From Pararhodobacter marinus (GTDB taxonomy: Bacteria; Pseudomonadota; Alphaproteobacteria; Rhodobacterales; Rhodobacteraceae): a stretch of 64,000 nucleotides of DNA. How positions within the stretch are numbered: position 1 is the first letter of the stretch; every line of letters starts with the position of its first letter. The stretch covers positions 209,026-273,025 of the forward strand of contig NZ_QEYD01000007.1 of the NCBI RefSeq assembly GCF_003122215.1, in the 5' to 3' direction. Positions 37,042 through 46,036 of the stretch are shown here, piece by piece. Under the pieces are notes generated by a model that made no database searches, was not told where the DNA came from, and saw only the letters and a list, made by a program, of their open reading frames with translations. Both the position numbers and the translations under genes were made by a program.

Positions 37042-37443
37042 TTAGCGCGCATGCCATGTCAGGGCCTGCCGGATCAGGAAGCCCAGCGCCGCCTCGTCCA
37101 GCGTCTCTCCCTGCCGGAACAGTACCGCGCGCGTGCCCTCGACCCGATGCCCGGCACCGGGACCTTGCAGGAACCCGGCGATCAGCGGTGTCTGGCAATG
37201 GACATAAAGCGCGAAATCCGCCCGGTCCCGCATCGCCTTCGACGGCACACCGATACGCAGGCTCGCGCCCTTCGCGGCCAGAAAAGCGGGCTGGCCCCAG
37301 CGCAGCCCCTCGTCCAGCGCGACACCCTCTTGCGCCGCCACCCGGTGGATCAGCGCCCGCAGCGCCCGCAACCCGGCGCGCGCCGGCTCCGGTGCGGCCT
37401 CGATCGCGACGCCAACGGCATCGGTCCCGCCGCGCTTACCCAT
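37042..37443 (-). CDS. DUF1801 family protein
   Basis: A 133-residue YdhG/DUF1801 protein, recognised from LRALIHRVAAQEGVALDEGLRWGQPAFL and LYVHCQTPLI. The fold resembles that of small ligand-binding YdhG proteins; the ligand is unknown. The ATG at 37443 overlaps the 3' end of the GyrI-like gene by 8 bases; a GTG two codons earlier is possible. It is the last of three overlapping genes that begin with the AraC-GyrI regulator. Confidence 0.8.
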   Translation of the reverse strand: MGKRGGTDAVGVAIEAAPEPARAGLRALRALIHRVAAQEGVALDEGLRWGQPAFLAAKGASLRIGVPSKAMRDRADFALYVHCQTPLIAGFLQGPGAGHRVEGTRAVLFRQGETLDEAALGFLIRQALTWHAR

Positions 37444-38044
37444 GGGCACGGACAGGCTGGCGCAGGATGGTCTTCAGCTTGTCGGGCGCCGAGCGGTTCG
37501 GGTCCGACAGGTAGATTTCGTGATGCGGCCCGCTCAACGCCATGCCCTGCGCCGCGGCCTCGTCATGGATGCGCGCGATCAGCGGCCCCTCTTCGGCATA
37601 GGGTCCGACATGCAGGGCCTGCAGGCACGTCCCCTCGGCGTATTCCTGCAACGCGACCCGTGGCAGCGCCTCCGCGACGTCGGGCTTGTCCGTGCGCCGC
37701 TTCGCCAGCGCCGCCGCGCGCAAGGTTTCGAACGCTTCCGGGTCCAGCCACCCCGGCGCGCGGATCATCATCCGCCAGCGCCAGCTTTCGCGCGCACCGC
37801 CGGGCTGGAAGACCTGCATGTCGTCGGCCCACCACAACCCTTCCAGCGGCCCGACCTTGTCCTCATGGCCCTGCGCCTTGCCCGCGAAACGCGCGCCATA
37901 GGCCAGCGCGTAAAGCGCCCCCACCGAGGCCGCGTAACCCGCGCTTTCGGGGGCGCCCTGCCCCTCGATGGCGAAGAACCGCAGCGCGGGGACCTCGACA
38001 CGGTCGATCCGCCCCGCCTTGCCGCTCAGAAGCGGATCCTTCAT
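37436..38044 (-). CDS. GyrI-like small-molecule-binding protein
   Basis: A 202-residue stand-alone GyrI-like (SHS2 fold) domain, with RFFAIEGQGAP at the N-terminus and TCLQALHVGPYAEEGPLIARIHDEAAAQGM near the C-terminus, the typical ligand-pocket region. These proteins bind or sometimes hydrolyse hydrophobic cyclic compounds. Its start overlaps the stop of the AraC-GyrI regulator (ATGA). It is thus a second GyrI-like module encoded beside the regulator that already carries one. Confidence 0.82.
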   Translation of the reverse strand: MKDPLLSGKAGRIDRVEVPALRFFAIEGQGAPESAGYAASVGALYALAYGARFAGKAQGHEDKVGPLEGLWWADDMQVFQPGGARESWRWRMMIRAPGWLDPEAFETLRAAALAKRRTDKPDVAEALPRVALQEYAEGTCLQALHVGPYAEEGPLIARIHDEAAAQGMALSGPHHEIYLSDPNRSAPDKLKTILRQPVRAHG

Positions 38045-38886
38045 GCCTCATCCTCCAGCGGAACGAAAATCAGCGTCTCCAGCGCATCGGGCGCGGTGTC
38101 CATGGGCGAATTCAGATACAATTCCCAGCTTGGCGCATCGCGCAAGGCCGCGCCACTCTGTGCCAGCCAGCCCCCGAACAGCCAGTCATAGGCCGCGCCC
38201 AGACCGGTATAGGGGCCGGTGAACGCCATGACCGCATGGCGCCCGCCCGCAATCTGCAGACGCTGCAACGGCTCGGGACAGGCGACATCCGCCGGCACCG
38301 CGATCGCGGCGAAGGAACGCAGATCCGCCTCGGGCGTGACCGCAGGGTCATCGTAATAGACCGCCGCCATCCCGCGCGAATGCCGCCACAGATCCCGCGC
38401 CGCCAGCTCCGCGCCCAGGACGGCATAAGTGCGGTTGATCCCGTGATAGGCGCCCCGATGCGGCAGACCGATCAGCCACCGGGGCTCTTCGTTGCGAATC
38501 TCGACCGGAAACATGGCCTGTCCTCCTTTCTGTTTCTCCAGAGCCGCCGGCAAAGCCAGTCCGCGCGCCCTGAACCGGGCCGGTGTCACGCCATAGGCCG
38601 CGCGGAACGCCCGCGAGAATCCGGCCGCCGAGGGATAGCCATGCGCGCGCCCGATCGCCGCCACCGGCGCATCCTCGCGCACCAGCGCATGCGCCGCGCC
38701 GTTAAGCCGGATGCGGCGCAAGGCCCCCGCCAGCGTCTCGCCGGTCATTGCCGCGAAGACGCGGTGAAAGTGGAACCGCGACAGCGCGGCCAGTTCGGCC
38801 ATCTCGTCGAGCGAATAGCTGCGGGCCGGATCGTCGTGGATCGCGGCATAGACCCGCTTCAGCCGTTCCCGGTAATTCACCGCCAT
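38041..38886 (-). CDS. AraC family regulator with GyrI-like effector domain
   Basis: A 281-residue regulator. The N-terminal AraC DNA-binding domain (residues 1 to about 110) has YSLDEMAELAALSRFHFHRVFAAMTGETLAGALRRIRLN and the second helix-turn-helix IGRAHGYPSAAGFSRAFRAAYGVTPARFR. The C-terminal GyrI-like domain (about 125-281) should sense an amphipathic small molecule. This is the Rob/SoxS-like arrangement linked to multidrug response. It heads a three-gene overlapping operon and is divergent from the DEAD-box helicase. Confidence 0.85.
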   Translation of the reverse strand: MAVNYRERLKRVYAAIHDDPARSYSLDEMAELAALSRFHFHRVFAAMTGETLAGALRRIRLNGAAHALVREDAPVAAIGRAHGYPSAAGFSRAFRAAYGVTPARFRARGLALPAALEKQKGGQAMFPVEIRNEEPRWLIGLPHRGAYHGINRTYAVLGAELAARDLWRHSRGMAAVYYDDPAVTPEADLRSFAAIAVPADVACPEPLQRLQIAGGRHAVMAFTGPYTGLGAAYDWLFGGWLAQSGAALRDAPSWELYLNSPMDTAPDALETLIFVPLEDEA

Positions 38887-39020
38887 CGTCCCCTGCCTTT
38901 CCGTCCGGACCCTGCCCGCCCCTTATTTGCATGGCCGGAATTTGCCTGTCTTGCTATTCTTACCCTATACAGCGGCGTCCTTGGGGCGTATTGGGGCGCC
39001 TTCATCCAAAAGGACCTGCC

Positions 39021-41159
39021 ATGACCGCCCTTCCTCCCCTGCCCGCCCCGCTGTCGCGCGCCCTCGCCGACAAGGGCTATGAGACACTGACGCCCGTACA
39101 GGCGGCGGTGCTGGCACCCGAGGTGGCCGGTCAGGACCTTCTGGTCTCGGCACAGACCGGCTCGGGCAAGACCGTGGCCTTCGGGCTTGCCATGGCCGAC
39201 AGCCTTCTGGGCGACGCGACGATGATGCCGCCGCCCGACACCGCGCGCGCGCTGGTGATCGCGCCGACGCGCGAACTGGCGATGCAGGTGCGGCGCGAAT
39301 TCGAATGGCTCTACGGCCCGGCGGGCGGCGTGATCGCGTCCTGCGTGGGCGGGATGGATGCGCGCGCCGAACGCCGCGCGCTGGAACGCGGCACGCATAT
39401 CGTGGTGGGCACTCCCGGGCGCCTGCGCGACCATATCGAACGCGGCGCGCTGGACCTGTCGACCGTGGCCTCGGTCGCGCTGGACGAAGCCGACGAGATG
39501 CTCGATCTGGGCTTCCGCGAAGACCTTGAATACATCCTGCAGCAATTGCCCGAAGAGCGCCGCACGCTGCTGTTCTCGGCCACCGTCTCGCCGCAGATCG
39601 CGCGCCTTGCGCAGACCTACCAGAAAGACGCCCAGCGCATCGCCACCGAGGCCGCGCGCGAACAACATGGCGATATTTCCTACCGCGCGATGATCGTCGC
39701 GAACGAGGATGCCGAACATGCCATCGTCAACGTCCTGCGCTTCTACGAGGCGCAGAACGCGCTGGTCTTCTGCAAGACCCGGGCTGCGGTCAACCACCTG
39801 ACCGCGCGGCTGCTCAATCGCGGCTTCTCGGTCGTGCCGCTGTCGGGCGAACTGGCGCAGGAAGAACGCTCGCGCGCGCTGCAGGCAATGCGCGACGGTC
39901 GGGCGCGGGTCTGCGTGGCGACCGACGTTGCGGCGCGCGGCATCGACCTGCCGGGGCTGGAACTGGTGATCCATGCCGACCTGCCGTCGAACAAGGAAAC
40001 CCTGCTGCACCGGTCGGGCCGCACCGGGCGCGCGGGCCGCAAGGGCGTCAGCGTTCTGGTCGTGCCGTCCTCGGCGCGCAAGAAGACCGAGCGCCTGCTG
40101 GGCTTTGCCGGTGTCGCGGCCGAGTGGGGCCCCGCCCCCACCGCCGCCGAAGTCTCGGCCCGTGACAGCGAGCGGCTGTTGTCGGACGCCGCGCTGACCG
40201 CGCCCGAGACCGAGGACGAGGCGGCGCTGATCACCCAGCTTACCGAAAGCTTCGAGCCGCGCGCGCTGGCCGCGGCCGTGGCGCGGCTCTATCTCGGTGG
40301 CCGCTCGGCGCCCGAGGACGTGGTGCCGATCACCGCCGACGGCCCCAAACCCCGCGCCCGCGCCGAGTTCGACCGCAGCTTCTGGATCCGCCTCGGCGTC
40401 GGCCACGAACAACGCGCCGAACCGCGCTGGCTCTTGCCGATGCTGTGCCGCGCGGGCGACCTGACGAAAGCCGATATCGGCGCGATCCGGATCTACCAGG
40501 ATCACACGCTGGCCCAGCTTCACGCCGATTGCGCCGACCGCTTCTGGGCGGCTGCGGGCAAGGACGGCATGCTCGAAGGCGAGGTCAGCCTCGCCGAGGC
40601 CGAAGCCCCTGCCGAGGGCGAGCGCCCCGCGCCGCGCCCGCGCCCCGAGGGCGATCGCCCCTTCAAGGGACGGCGCGACAATGACGGCGACGGCTACAAG
40701 CCGCGCGGCCCGAAACCCGAAGGCGCCCGCCCCTACAAGGCCCGCCGCGAGGACGGTGACAGCGGCTACAAGCCCCGCGCCCCGCGCCCCGAGGGTGAAC
40801 GGCCCTACAAGCCGCGCCGCGAGGACGGTGACGCGCCGCGCGGCCCGCGCAGGGATTTCGACAAGAAGGATTTCGGCAAGAAGGACTTCGACAAGGGCGA
40901 CCGCCCCGAGAAAGCCTCTGCGCCCAAACCCTATGGTGGGAAACCGCGTGCCGCCGACGGCGACAAGCCGCGCGGGGCGAAATACGACGCGAAGGCGAAA
41001 AAGCCGCGCACCGACGGCGCCCCCGCAAAGCCGCGCATAGACCCTGAAGCGGCCCGCAACCCCTCGGCCCGGCTGGGCAAGCCGGCGCGGAAACCGGCGG
41101 GCAAACCCGGCGCGAAGCCGTTCGCGAAACCCGGGCGTCCGTCGCGGCCAAAATCGTAA
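39021..41159 (+). CDS. DEAD-box RNA helicase with repetitive basic tail
   Basis: A 712-residue ATP-dependent RNA helicase. The Q motif (YETLTPVQAAVL), Walker A AQTGSGKT (44-51), DEAD in LDEADEML, SAT, and HRSGRTGRAGRKG are all present. A DbpA-type RNA-binding domain lies near residues 455-520. The last ~190 residues are a low-complexity basic tail with three repeats of the kind RPEGxRPYKxRREDGD, then alternating Lys-Asp motifs and a Lys/Pro/Arg-rich end. Such tails tether helicases to ribosomal RNA or degradosomes. AGGA precedes the ATG by 7 bases. Confidence 0.92.
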   Translation: MTALPPLPAPLSRALADKGYETLTPVQAAVLAPEVAGQDLLVSAQTGSGKTVAFGLAMADSLLGDATMMPPPDTARALVIAPTRELAMQVRREFEWLYGPAGGVIASCVGGMDARAERRALERGTHIVVGTPGRLRDHIERGALDLSTVASVALDEADEMLDLGFREDLEYILQQLPEERRTLLFSATVSPQIARLAQTYQKDAQRIATEAAREQHGDISYRAMIVANEDAEHAIVNVLRFYEAQNALVFCKTRAAVNHLTARLLNRGFSVVPLSGELAQEERSRALQAMRDGRARVCVATDVAARGIDLPGLELVIHADLPSNKETLLHRSGRTGRAGRKGVSVLVVPSSARKKTERLLGFAGVAAEWGPAPTAAEVSARDSERLLSDAALTAPETEDEAALITQLTESFEPRALAAAVARLYLGGRSAPEDVVPITADGPKPRARAEFDRSFWIRLGVGHEQRAEPRWLLPMLCRAGDLTKADIGAIRIYQDHTLAQLHADCADRFWAAAGKDGMLEGEVSLAEAEAPAEGERPAPRPRPEGDRPFKGRRDNDGDGYKPRGPKPEGARPYKARREDGDSGYKPRAPRPEGERPYKPRREDGDAPRGPRRDFDKKDFGKKDFDKGDRPEKASAPKPYGGKPRAADGDKPRGAKYDAKAKKPRTDGAPAKPRIDPEAARNPSARLGKPARKPAGKPGAKPFAKPGRPSRPKS

Positions 41160-41168
41160 GGCGACAAG

Positions 41169-41194
41169 AGAGGGGGCTGTCTGCCCCCTCTTTT
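41169..41194 (+). terminator. helicase gene terminator
   Basis: A perfect 9-base-pair hairpin (AGAGGGGGC / GCCCCCTCT, loop TGTCT) runs into TTTT, 10 bases after the helicase stop. A near-identical hairpin, with a weaker T-run, lies after fliP on the minus strand at 46165-46187. Confidence 0.8.
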
Positions 41195-41310
41195 CCTGCG
41201 GAAAATTCACCCCCGAGGATATTTCCGGCGCAAAGATGGGCGGTTAACCAAACCCTACCGCCGCGTCTTTGTTCTGAAAATATCCCAGGGGGTCCGGGGG
41301 AGGATCCCCC
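41169..41310. repeat. inverted-duplicate intergenic element, copy C
   Basis: This convergent intergenic region reads: hairpin, CCTGCGG, AATTCACCCCCGAGG, ATATTTCCGGCGCAAAGATG, a spacer with GGTTAACC, then the mirror unit CGTCTTTGTTCTGAAAATAT and a second G/C hairpin. The same order is found, reverse complemented, at 46037-46187. Each of the two facing units lies 3' of one of the two converging genes. Confidence 0.7.
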
Positions 41311-41351
41311 GGTATCGTCGCTCACGCGAATGCCGGGCTGGAAAAATCCCG

Positions 41352-42338
41352 TTACAGCATTCCGGGCAGCACCTGGTCGGGCGGGCGGTGGCCGTCGGCG
41401 AAGGTCTTGATGTTCAGGATCACCTTTTCGCCCATCTCGATCCGGCCCTCCATCGTGGCCGAGCCCATATGCGGCAAGAGCACCACGTTGGGCAGCTCGC
41501 GAAGGCGCGGGTTGACCTCGGCGCCGCGCTCGTAGACGTCGAGCGCCGCGCCGGCGATATCGCCCGCGCGCAGCATCCGGGTCAGCGCGTTCTCGTCGAT
41601 GACCTCGCCACGCGAGGTGTTCACGATCACCGCCGAGGGCTTCAGCAGCTTCAGCCGCCGCGCATTCATCAGGTGGAAGGTCGAGGGCGTGTGCGGACAG
41701 TTGATCGAGATCACATCCATCCGCGCGACCATCTGGTCGAGGCTCTCCCAATAGGTTGCCTCGAGCGGCTCCTCGATTTCGGGGCGCAGACGCTTGCGGT
41801 TGTGGTAGTGGATCTGCATGCCGAAGGCCTGCGCGCGCCGTGCCACGGCCTGACCGATCCGGCCCATGCCGAGGATGCCCAGCCGCTTGCCGCCGATCCG
41901 TCCGCCCAGATGCGTCATCGGCGACCAGCCGCGCCAGTCGCCCGCCTGCATCTCGGCCAGACCTTCGGGGATGCGTCGCGTCACCGCCAGCATCAGCGCC
42001 ATCGCCATGTCGGCGGTATCCTCGGTCACCACGCCGGGCGTGTTGGAGACAAGGATCCCGCGCTGGCGGGCCGATTGCACGTCGATATGGTCGATCCCGG
42101 CGCCGTAATTTGCGATCAGCTTCAGCCGCTCGCCCGCGCCGCCCAGCATACTTGCGTCGATATGGTCGCACAGGGTCGGGACCAGCACGTCGGCGCGCGC
42201 CATCGCCGCAACCAGATCCTCGCGCGACATCGGCTTGTCGTCGTCGCGCAGCTCGGCGTCGAACAATTCCTTCAGCCGGGTCTCGACCGGGTCGGGCAGG
42301 CGTCGCGTCACGACAACACTCAGGCGCTTGAGGGGCAT
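41352..42338 (-). CDS. D-glycerate dehydrogenase / glyoxylate reductase (2-hydroxyacid dehydrogenase)
   Basis: A 328-residue D-isomer-specific 2-hydroxyacid dehydrogenase. The NAD(P)-binding GILGMGRIGQAVARRA, the catalytic Arg in NTSRGEVIDENAL, Glu in LDVYERG and His in LLPHMGSAT are present. The close match of N-terminal IANYGAGIDHIDVQSARQRGI to GhrB-like enzymes suggests reduction of glyoxylate or hydroxypyruvate. This would fit with Mcl1, which releases glyoxylate, 5 kb away. GGAGG lies 6 bases before the ATG. Confidence 0.87.
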   Translation of the reverse strand: MPLKRLSVVVTRRLPDPVETRLKELFDAELRDDDKPMSREDLVAAMARADVLVPTLCDHIDASMLGGAGERLKLIANYGAGIDHIDVQSARQRGILVSNTPGVVTEDTADMAMALMLAVTRRIPEGLAEMQAGDWRGWSPMTHLGGRIGGKRLGILGMGRIGQAVARRAQAFGMQIHYHNRKRLRPEIEEPLEATYWESLDQMVARMDVISINCPHTPSTFHLMNARRLKLLKPSAVIVNTSRGEVIDENALTRMLRAGDIAGAALDVYERGAEVNPRLRELPNVVLLPHMGSATMEGRIEMGEKVILNIKTFADGHRPPDQVLPGML

Positions 42339-42521
42339 GGAAACCTCCTTGGGTCTTTCAAATCCGTCCGGCTGCTGGCAAAGTGGCGCAGAGCGAACCG
42401 AGGCACAAGCCATCCGCACGACCCTGCGCGAAATAAAATTGCGCAACCACCCGGCAACCGGGGGACAGAAAGGGCGGCCATGGCGCATCGAGACCCGCGC
42501 AAGCGGGCCGGGCAGGACAGA

Positions 42522-43133
42522 ATGCGAAACGTATTTGCGATCGCCGTTTTGGGCGTCCTTCTGGGCGCATCGCCGCTCGGGGCCGCCAAGGCGCAAAGCC
42601 AGGCGTCCGCCGCACCGGCCCCGGACACCGCACCGGACCCCGCACCGGCCCCGGACACCGCACCGGCCCCCGCACCGGCCCCCGTGCAAAGCCAGCCGAT
42701 GCCCTCCACGGGTCCGGTCACCAACCTGCCGTTGCCGCGATTCGTCTCGATCAAGACCTCGCGCGCCTTCGCAAGGCGGGGCCCCTCGGAGACCCACCGC
42801 GTCGACTGGATCTACGAGCGCCGCGACCTGCCCGTGCGCGTGACCGGCGAATTCGAACATTGGCGCCGGGTCGAGGATTCCGAGGGCGAAGGCGGCTGGG
42901 TCCATTACTCGCTGTTGTCGGGCGTTCGCACGGTCCTCGTCGTCAACGACATGGCCGCGCTGCGCAGCCGCCCGCGCCCCGAAGCGCCGCAGGTCGCCTA
43001 TCTGGAAGCCGGTGTCGTCGCGCGGATCATGGAATGCGACCCCGGCTGGTGCCGCGTCAGCATCGACGGGACGCGCGGCTGGATCTCGCGCGGGGATGTC
43101 TGGGGGCTGGAACCCGGCGAAGTGCTGGACTGA
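42522..43133 (+). CDS. secreted SH3-domain protein
   Basis: A 203-residue protein with a signal peptide (MRNVFAIAVLGVLLGASPLGAAKA), a proline- and alanine-rich linker made of PAPDTA repeats (about residues 30-50, with DNA repeats of 18 bases) and two bacterial SH3-like segments: FVSIKTSRAFARRGPSETHRV and MAALRSRPRPEAPQVAYLEAGVVARI. Bacterial SH3 domains bind peptidoglycan or peptides in the periplasm. GGAC before the ATG serves as ribosome binding site. A start 14 codons upstream is possible. It is divergent from the dehydrogenase. Confidence 0.8.
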   Translation: MRNVFAIAVLGVLLGASPLGAAKAQSQASAAPAPDTAPDPAPAPDTAPAPAPAPVQSQPMPSTGPVTNLPLPRFVSIKTSRAFARRGPSETHRVDWIYERRDLPVRVTGEFEHWRRVEDSEGEGGWVHYSLLSGVRTVLVVNDMAALRSRPRPEAPQVAYLEAGVVARIMECDPGWCRVSIDGTRGWISRGDVWGLEPGEVLD

Positions 43134-43161
43134 CCCCCCGCGCAGGCGGTAGCGTCGCGCC

Positions 43162-45261
43162 ATGCAGGCCCCGTCCCCCTCGCCTTCCCTCTCGCCCTCG
43201 GGCGACACGTTCGAAAAGCTCACCCGTGCCGGGCTGACGCTGATCCAGCAGGCGCTGTCGATCTTCGACAGCGACCTGCGGCTGGCGGTGTGCAATCCGC
43301 GCTATCAGGAGATGTTCGGCCTGCCCGACGCGCTGGTCCGCCCCGGCGCGGCCTTCGAGGACACGATCCGCTTTCTGGTCCAGCGTGGCGAATACGGGCC
43401 ACAACCCGACGAGGAAGCCGCCGTGCGCCTGCGCGTCGAGACCGCCCGCGCCTTCCGCCCGCATTACATGGAGCGCCAGCGCGCCAATGGCCGCTGGGTC
43501 TCGGTCGAGGGGGCGCCGCTGGCACAGGGCGGCTGGGTCACGGTCTATACCGACATCACCGAGATCAAGCTGCAGGAGCAATTGCTGCGCGCGCGCTCGG
43601 AAGAGCTGTCCGATCAGCTTCTGGCGCATGCCGAACGTCTGGGCATGGCCAACCGTGAACTGGCCGCGACCAATGCCGCGCTGGCCGAAACGCAGCGCGA
43701 ACTGACCGAGATGGAGGCACGCACCCGGCTGGTGACCGAGATGATGCCCGCACATATCGCCCATCTCGACCGCAACCTCGTCTACACCTATTCCAACCGG
43801 CGGCTCTCGTCGCTGGTGCCGGGGCTGCCCGCGAATGTCGTGGGCATGGCCTTTGCCGAAGCGGTGGGGCCGCAGCTTGCGGCCAGCCTTCTGCCGCATA
43901 TGCAGCGCGCGCTCGCGGGCGAGCCGTCGGTGCGCGAACTCAACCACGAAGACAGCGGGCGGCGCATCCGCGTGGTGATGACCCCCGACCCGCGCAATAC
44001 CACGGACGACGCGGCGCGCGCAGGTAATGGCGATGGCGGCGTCTACCTGCTGACCACCGACATCACCGCCGAAACGCAGGCCCGCGCGGCGCTGCTGCAG
44101 ACCCGCAAACGCGAACTGGCGGCGCAGCTGACCTCGGGGCTGGCGCATGATTTCGCCAATCTGCTGACCATCATCCTTGGCCAGCAGGACAAGCTGGCGC
44201 GGCTCCCTGACCTGCCGCCTGAGGCCGCCGACCTCGTGCGCGGCACCGTCGCGGCGGCGCGGCGCGGCGGCACGCTTCTGCGCCGGATCGGCGAGATTTC
44301 GGGCGCCCGCGCGCTCAAGCCCACGCCGACCGAGCTGGAACCGCTGCTCGACGATCTACGCATGATGGCCTCGCCGTCACTGCCCGACGGCCTGCGCTTC
44401 GAGATCGCGCTCGAACCGGGGCTGGGCCGGGTGATGCTGGACCAAGGGGCGCTTCAGGACGCGCTTCTGAACCTCGTGCTCAATGCCCGCGACGCGATTG
44501 CCGGCGCGCATCCGGACGGCACCACCGGGGGTGCGATCCTGCTCACCGCGCATCGCGTGCAGGATACATGGCTGGAACTCACCGTCGAGGATGACGGTCC
44601 CGGCTTCACGCCCGAAGCGCTGCGCCGCGGGCTCGACCCGTTCTTCACCACCAAGGGCGGCGAGGGCTCGGGGCTGGGGCTGGCCATGGTCTATGACCAC
44701 GCCACGCTGGGCGGCGGCTCGGTGCGGCTGGCCAATCGCGCGGGCGGCGGCGCGCGGGTGACCTTGCGCCTGCCCCTGCGCCCCGCCGATCCCGCCGACG
44801 ATCCCGCTGGTGGGCCGGATCCGTCGCAACTCGTGCTGCTGGTCGAGGACAGCCCGGAAATCCGCACCCATGTGCGCGAGATGCTGGTCGCGCTCGGCCA
44901 CCGCGTGATCGAGGCCGAAACCGCCGCCGATGCGCGCGCGCTGGCGCAGCTGCCGGAAATCGGCATCGTGCTGTCCGACATCCAGCTCAAGGGCGGCGAG
45001 ACGGGCCTTGCGCTGCTGGCCTCTCTCGCGCGTGAGCGGCCGGGGCTGGCGGGCGGGCTGATGACCTCGCTGCCGGCCTCGGACCCGCTGCACGGCGCCG
45101 CCGCGCGGACCTGCCCGCTTCTGGCCAAACCCTTCGACGCCCGCGATCTCGCCGCCTTCCTCCAGGGGCTTACGGGCGCGGCCAAGCCCGGTTTTCCGGG
45201 CTCCCTGCCGGCCGCCGCGGAAAGCCCCTCCTCCCCGTCCCTTCTTCCGGATTCCTCGTGA
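43162..45261 (+). CDS. PAS-domain hybrid sensor histidine kinase
   Basis: A 699-residue soluble hybrid kinase with no membrane segment. A PAS_7 domain (about 22-135, NPRYQEMFGLPDALVRPGAAFEDTI) is followed by a coiled coil (135-185), a PAS_4-like domain (190-305), the phosphoacceptor His329 (GLAHDFANLLTIILG), the N box NLVLNARDAI and the G boxes (DDGPGF, GSGLGLAMVYD). A C-terminal receiver domain (about 553-675) has LVEDS, VLSDIQL with the acceptor Asp, and the late Lys in LLAKPFD. Its stop overlaps the start of the response regulator gene, so the two form a pair. The signal is unknown and must be cytoplasmic. Confidence 0.88.
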   Translation: MQAPSPSPSLSPSGDTFEKLTRAGLTLIQQALSIFDSDLRLAVCNPRYQEMFGLPDALVRPGAAFEDTIRFLVQRGEYGPQPDEEAAVRLRVETARAFRPHYMERQRANGRWVSVEGAPLAQGGWVTVYTDITEIKLQEQLLRARSEELSDQLLAHAERLGMANRELAATNAALAETQRELTEMEARTRLVTEMMPAHIAHLDRNLVYTYSNRRLSSLVPGLPANVVGMAFAEAVGPQLAASLLPHMQRALAGEPSVRELNHEDSGRRIRVVMTPDPRNTTDDAARAGNGDGGVYLLTTDITAETQARAALLQTRKRELAAQLTSGLAHDFANLLTIILGQQDKLARLPDLPPEAADLVRGTVAAARRGGTLLRRIGEISGARALKPTPTELEPLLDDLRMMASPSLPDGLRFEIALEPGLGRVMLDQGALQDALLNLVLNARDAIAGAHPDGTTGGAILLTAHRVQDTWLELTVEDDGPGFTPEALRRGLDPFFTTKGGEGSGLGLAMVYDHATLGGGSVRLANRAGGGARVTLRLPLRPADPADDPAGGPDPSQLVLLVEDSPEIRTHVREMLVALGHRVIEAETAADARALAQLPEIGIVLSDIQLKGGETGLALLASLARERPGLAGGLMTSLPASDPLHGAAARTCPLLAKPFDARDLAAFLQGLTGAAKPGFPGSLPAAAESPSSPSLLPDSS

Positions 45262-46004
45262 TGCAGAACCAGACCGCCGGCGCCCTGCGCCCGGGCACCG
45301 ACACGCCGCCCCATGTCGCGATCCTCGACGACGAGGCCGAGATCCGCCGCATCCTCGCCGATGCGCTGGGCGAGGCGGGCTTCCGCACCTCGACCTATTC
45401 GCGCGCCTCGGATTTCGAAGCGGCGCTCAAGCGCACGGCGCCCGATGTCTGCCTCGTCGATCTAGGGCTGCCCGACCGCGACGGGCTGGCGCTGGTGCAC
45501 CGGCTGGCGCTGGAATCGGGCGCCACGATCATCATCATCTCGGGCCGCGCCAATACCGCCGACCGGGTGACGGGGCTGGAGCTGGGTGCCGACGACTACA
45601 TCATCAAACCCTTCGAGCCCGCCGAGGTCGTGGCCCGCATCCGCGCCCGCCTGCGGAAGTCCCGCCCGGCCCCCGAAGCCAGCGCCAATCTCGCCCGCTT
45701 CAACGGCTGGGAAGCGCAGTTCGACCAGTACATGCTGGTCTCGGAAGACGGCACGCAGGTCCCGTTCAGCCATGCCGAGGGCGAGGTCCTGCGGCTGTTC
45801 CTCGATTCTCCCAAACGGCTGATCTCGCGCCACCAGATGCAGGAAAGCCTTGGCGGCGCGGCGGGCGAAAGCTTCGACCGGGCGATGGATGTCCGCATCT
45901 CGAGGCTGCGCGCGAAACTGGGTGAGGATCCGAAAAATCCCCGCCTGATCAAGACGATCTACGGCGCGGGCTACATCTTTCTTGGCGACGTGACCTGGAG
46001 CTGA
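45261..46004 (+). CDS. OmpR-type response regulator
   Basis: A 247-residue two-domain response regulator. The receiver domain has the acidic pair LDDE near residue 22, phosphoacceptor Asp67 in CLVDLGLP, and Lys in YIIKPFEP. The C-terminal winged helix contains ISRHQMQESLG and DVRISRLRAKLGEDPKNPRLIKTIYGAGYIF. It is encoded in a one-base TGATG overlap with the hybrid kinase; phosphate is expected to pass from the kinase's own receiver or directly. A GTG one codon earlier is an alternative start. Confidence 0.9.
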   Translation: MQNQTAGALRPGTDTPPHVAILDDEAEIRRILADALGEAGFRTSTYSRASDFEAALKRTAPDVCLVDLGLPDRDGLALVHRLALESGATIIIISGRANTADRVTGLELGADDYIIKPFEPAEVVARIRARLRKSRPAPEASANLARFNGWEAQFDQYMLVSEDGTQVPFSHAEGEVLRLFLDSPKRLISRHQMQESLGGAAGESFDRAMDVRISRLRAKLGEDPKNPRLIKTIYGAGYIFLGDVTWS

Positions 46005-46036
46005 CCCTTCCCCCCGGCCGCGCGCGAACGGCACCC

